From the NCBI GenBank assembly GCA_019264505.1, contig JAHUZY010000114.1, forward strand, positions 1-7,908: a DNA stretch of 7,908 nucleotides, in the 5' to 3' direction. This document shows positions 6,131 to 7,908 of the stretch, piece by piece. Every line of letters starts with the position of its first letter. The stretch's first letter is position 1. This stretch comes from Phenylobacterium sp. (GTDB lineage Bacteria; Pseudomonadota; Alphaproteobacteria; Caulobacterales; Caulobacteraceae). The notes below the pieces were generated by a model. That model had not been told where the DNA came from and ran no database searches. It worked only from the letters and a program-made list of their open reading frames with translations. The position numbers and the translations under genes are program-made.

Positions 6131-6424
6131 ATGGCCGACACACACGATATCCGACTCAAGCGTCTCAAGTTCCGCTCCTGGCACCGGGGGTTTGTGGAGG
6201 CCGACCTGATCCTGGGTGGCTTTGTCGATCGGCATGGCCGCGAGCTGAGCCCCTCCCAACTGGACGTCCTGGAGCATCTGCTCGATCAGCCCGATCACGA
6301 CATCTACAACTGGATCGTCGAACGTACAGCGACGCCGCCTGAGTTCGACACCGAGATCATGAACATGATCAAGGCGTTCCGCGACGAAGCTCACAAGACC
6401 ATCGGCGGCGCCCATGGCGGCTGA
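6131..6424 (+). CDS. sdhE: Succinate dehydrogenase assembly factor SdhE (SDHAF2 / DUF339 family)
   Basis: SdhE is a small cytoplasmic protein that promotes covalent attachment of FAD to the succinate dehydrogenase flavoprotein subunit SdhA. It therefore supports complex II in the TCA cycle and respiration. The 97-residue length is typical. The family's RGxxE motif is present as RGFVE (residues 19-23) inside HRGFVEADLILGGF, followed by the usual helical pattern including LLDQPDHDIYNWI (50-62). No transmembrane segment or signal peptide is visible. No good Shine-Dalgarno precedes the ATG at 6131, while a -10-like sequence ends ten bases upstream, so a leaderless transcript is possible. The stop overlaps mfd by 11 bases. 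The recG / sdhE / mfd arrangement is, as I recall, common in alphaproteobacteria; here the lipoprotein gene interrupts it. Confidence 0.93.
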   Translation: MADTHDIRLKRLKFRSWHRGFVEADLILGGFVDRHGRELSPSQLDVLEHLLDQPDHDIYNWIVERTATPPEFDTEIMNMIKAFRDEAHKTIGGAHGG

Positions 6425-7908
6425 CGGAGCCGTTGCTCCCAGCGCCACTCAGCTGAAGCGCATCAATACCGATCCTGAACGCATCGATCTTGTCGGCGCT
6501 CCGGAGGGCTATGACGCCCTGGTGATGTCGGACATCGTCCGCGCCCGGGGCGGACTGACGGTCTTCATCGCCCGCGACACCGCCCGGATGAGCGCGTTCG
6601 CTGATGCGTTCGGATTCTTTGCGCCGGACGTCGAGGTGATGCGGCTGCCCTCATGGGACTGCCTCCCGTACGACCGTATCGGCCCGTCCCCAGGAGTCGC
6701 CGCCCAGCGGATGACGACCCTTGCGCGCCTGGCGACCGGCGGGTTCTCGCCCAAGAAGCCCGCACTGCTTGTGGCCGCCATCCCGGCCATGATTCAGCGG
6801 GTCCCGCCGAGGGCGGCTGTGGAGGGGGCCTCCTACAGCGCCCATGTGGGCCGGCCGGTGAAGATCGCCGACCTGGAACGCTACTTCGCCGTCAACGGCT
6901 ATCAGCGCGCCTCAACCGTCTCAGAACGGGGCGAATTCGCCATTCGCGGCGGGGTGATCGATGTCTTTCCCCCTGCATCGGATGAACCTGTCCGGCTGGA
7001 CCTGTTCGGCGACATCCTGGAATCGATCCGGGCCTTCGATCCCGAGACCCAGCGCTCCACACGGCAGCTGACGGAGATCAGCCTGCTGGCGGTAAGCGAG
7101 GCCCTGCTGGACGCCGAGGCTGTGTCCCGCTTCCGCAAGGGCTATGTGGCGACCTTCGGCGCCGCTGGCGACGATCCGCTCTACGCCACCGTCAGCGAAG
7201 GCGGCCGCCGCGCGGGGATGGAGCATTGGCTGCCCCTCTATTATCCGAGCCTCGAGACGGTCTTCGACTATCTGCCCAACGACACCCTGATCGCCGTCGA
7301 CCATCTGGCGCCTGAGGCCAGGGATGAGCGGCTGAGCATGGTGCGGGACGCCTATGAGGCCCGGGCCGAAGCCGGTCGAAAGTCCAACTATCGCCCACTG
7401 CCGCCGGAACAGCTCTATCTGACCGCCGAGGAGTGGGAGGGCGCCCTCGCCACCCGGCCCAACCGGCGGTTCTCCGCCTTCAACGCCGTCGAGGGCGAGC
7501 AGGTGATCGACCTGGGCGCCCGGGCAGGGCGCAGTTTCGCCCCGGAACGCCAGCGCGACAGCGTCAATCTGTTCGAGGCCACGGTCGATCACGCCAAGGC
7601 GCAGACGGCGGCAGGCAAGCGCGTCCTGTTCGCCTCCTGGACCGAGGGCGCATCCGAGCGCCTGGCCGGCATGCTGGCCGATCACGGCCTGTCGAAGATC
7701 TCCCTCGCCCCCTACTGGCAGGCGGCCAAGGCGGCGGATCCGAAGACGCCGCAGCGGGTGGTCCTGCCCCTGGAGGCGGGCTTCGAGACCGACAAGCTGG
7801 TGGTCATCTCCGAGACCGATATTCTCGGCGACCGGCTGGCGCGGCCGCGCAAACGGAGGCGGGCCGCCAATTTCCTGGCTGAAGCCTCCGCGCTCACGCC
7901 CGGCGATC
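6414..7908 (+). CDS. mfd: Transcription-repair coupling factor Mfd (N-terminal part, 3' partial)
   Basis: Mfd binds RNA polymerase stalled at DNA lesions, pushes it off with an ATP-driven translocase and recruits UvrA for nucleotide excision repair. The frame from ATG 6414 stays open to the window edge, giving 498 of roughly 1,150 residues. The visible part is the UvrB-homology module: LPSWDCLPYDRIGPSPGVAAQRM (78-100), SERGEFAIRGGVIDVFPPASDEPVRLDLFGD (170-200) and the GMEHWLPLYYPSLETVFDYLP block (268-288). Next comes a domain ending in VVISETDILGDRLARP (463-478). The last residues (ALTPGD) look like the entry to the RNA-polymerase-interacting CarD-like domain; the translocase motifs lie beyond the window. 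The start overlaps the sdhE 3' end by 11 bases and has only a weak GGCGGC upstream, so translation probably depends on coupling to sdhE. No frameshift or early stop was seen. Confidence 0.95.
   Translation, partial: MAADGAVAPSATQLKRINTDPERIDLVGAPEGYDALVMSDIVRARGGLTVFIARDTARMSAFADAFGFFAPDVEVMRLPSWDCLPYDRIGPSPGVAAQRMTTLARLATGGFSPKKPALLVAAIPAMIQRVPPRAAVEGASYSAHVGRPVKIADLERYFAVNGYQRASTVSERGEFAIRGGVIDVFPPASDEPVRLDLFGDILESIRAFDPETQRSTRQLTEISLLAVSEALLDAEAVSRFRKGYVATFGAAGDDPLYATVSEGGRRAGMEHWLPLYYPSLETVFDYLPNDTLIAVDHLAPEARDERLSMVRDAYEARAEAGRKSNYRPLPPEQLYLTAEEWEGALATRPNRRFSAFNAVEGEQVIDLGARAGRSFAPERQRDSVNLFEATVDHAKAQTAAGKRVLFASWTEGASERLAGMLADHGLSKISLAPYWQAAKAADPKTPQRVVLPLEAGFETDKLVVISETDILGDRLARPRKRRRAANFLAEASALTPGD

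Noticed and set aside
6921..7685. A 254-codon minus-strand open frame opposite mfd
   Set aside because: The plus-strand frame through the same bases encodes conserved Mfd blocks continuously to the window end; the reverse frame shows no family signature.
1..7908. Defence island, mobile element, CRISPR array or novel RNA structure
   Set aside because: The window is densely filled with housekeeping-type genes of even composition. No terminal inverted repeats, integrase or transposase sequence, spaced direct repeats or long non-coding gaps were seen.

Overview
The window is a stretch of ordinary-looking chromosome from a high-GC alphaproteobacterium. Strong G/C bias at third codon positions, alphaproteobacterial-style protein sequences and the recG / sdhE / mfd neighbourhood point to the Caulobacterales (a Caulobacter, Phenylobacterium or Brevundimonas-like organism). 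That placement is an inference from recalled family features and gene order, not from a search. No RNA genes, transposons, integrases, CRISPR arrays, prophage genes or plasmid functions were seen. Almost every base is coding, and no gene-free stretch exceeds about 100 bases.

Left part (1-3259, all plus strand): the 3' two-thirds of hldE, then hldD, overlapping it by 4 bases. Together these make and epimerise ADP-heptose for the lipopolysaccharide inner core. After a 52-base gap comes a membrane-anchored DUF3089 protein (alpha/beta-hydrolase-like). At its expected nucleophile position it has Glu instead of Ser, so it looks like a catalytically dead member of the family.

Middle (3267-5342, minus strand): recG, the branch-migrating replication-fork and Holliday-junction helicase. 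It converges on the DUF3089 gene with only 7 bases between the two stop codons.

Right part (5440-7908, plus strand): a small predicted lipoprotein of unknown function, divergent from recG; then sdhE (succinate dehydrogenase FAD assembly factor); then the first 498 codons of mfd (transcription-repair coupling factor), which overlaps sdhE by 11 bases and runs off the window edge. The mfd reading frame has no stop in the window, so a scan that requires closed ORFs would miss it.

The genes form three functional blocks: envelope heptose synthesis plus an uncharacterised membrane protein, DNA repair and restart (recG, mfd), and respiratory flavoprotein assembly (sdhE). I found no convincing new multi-gene system. 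The items most worth a second look are the nucleophile-less DUF3089 protein, the orphan lipoprotein with a perfect 16-bp palindrome in its coding sequence, a run of nine C inside hldD, and a possible leaderless start for sdhE-mfd.
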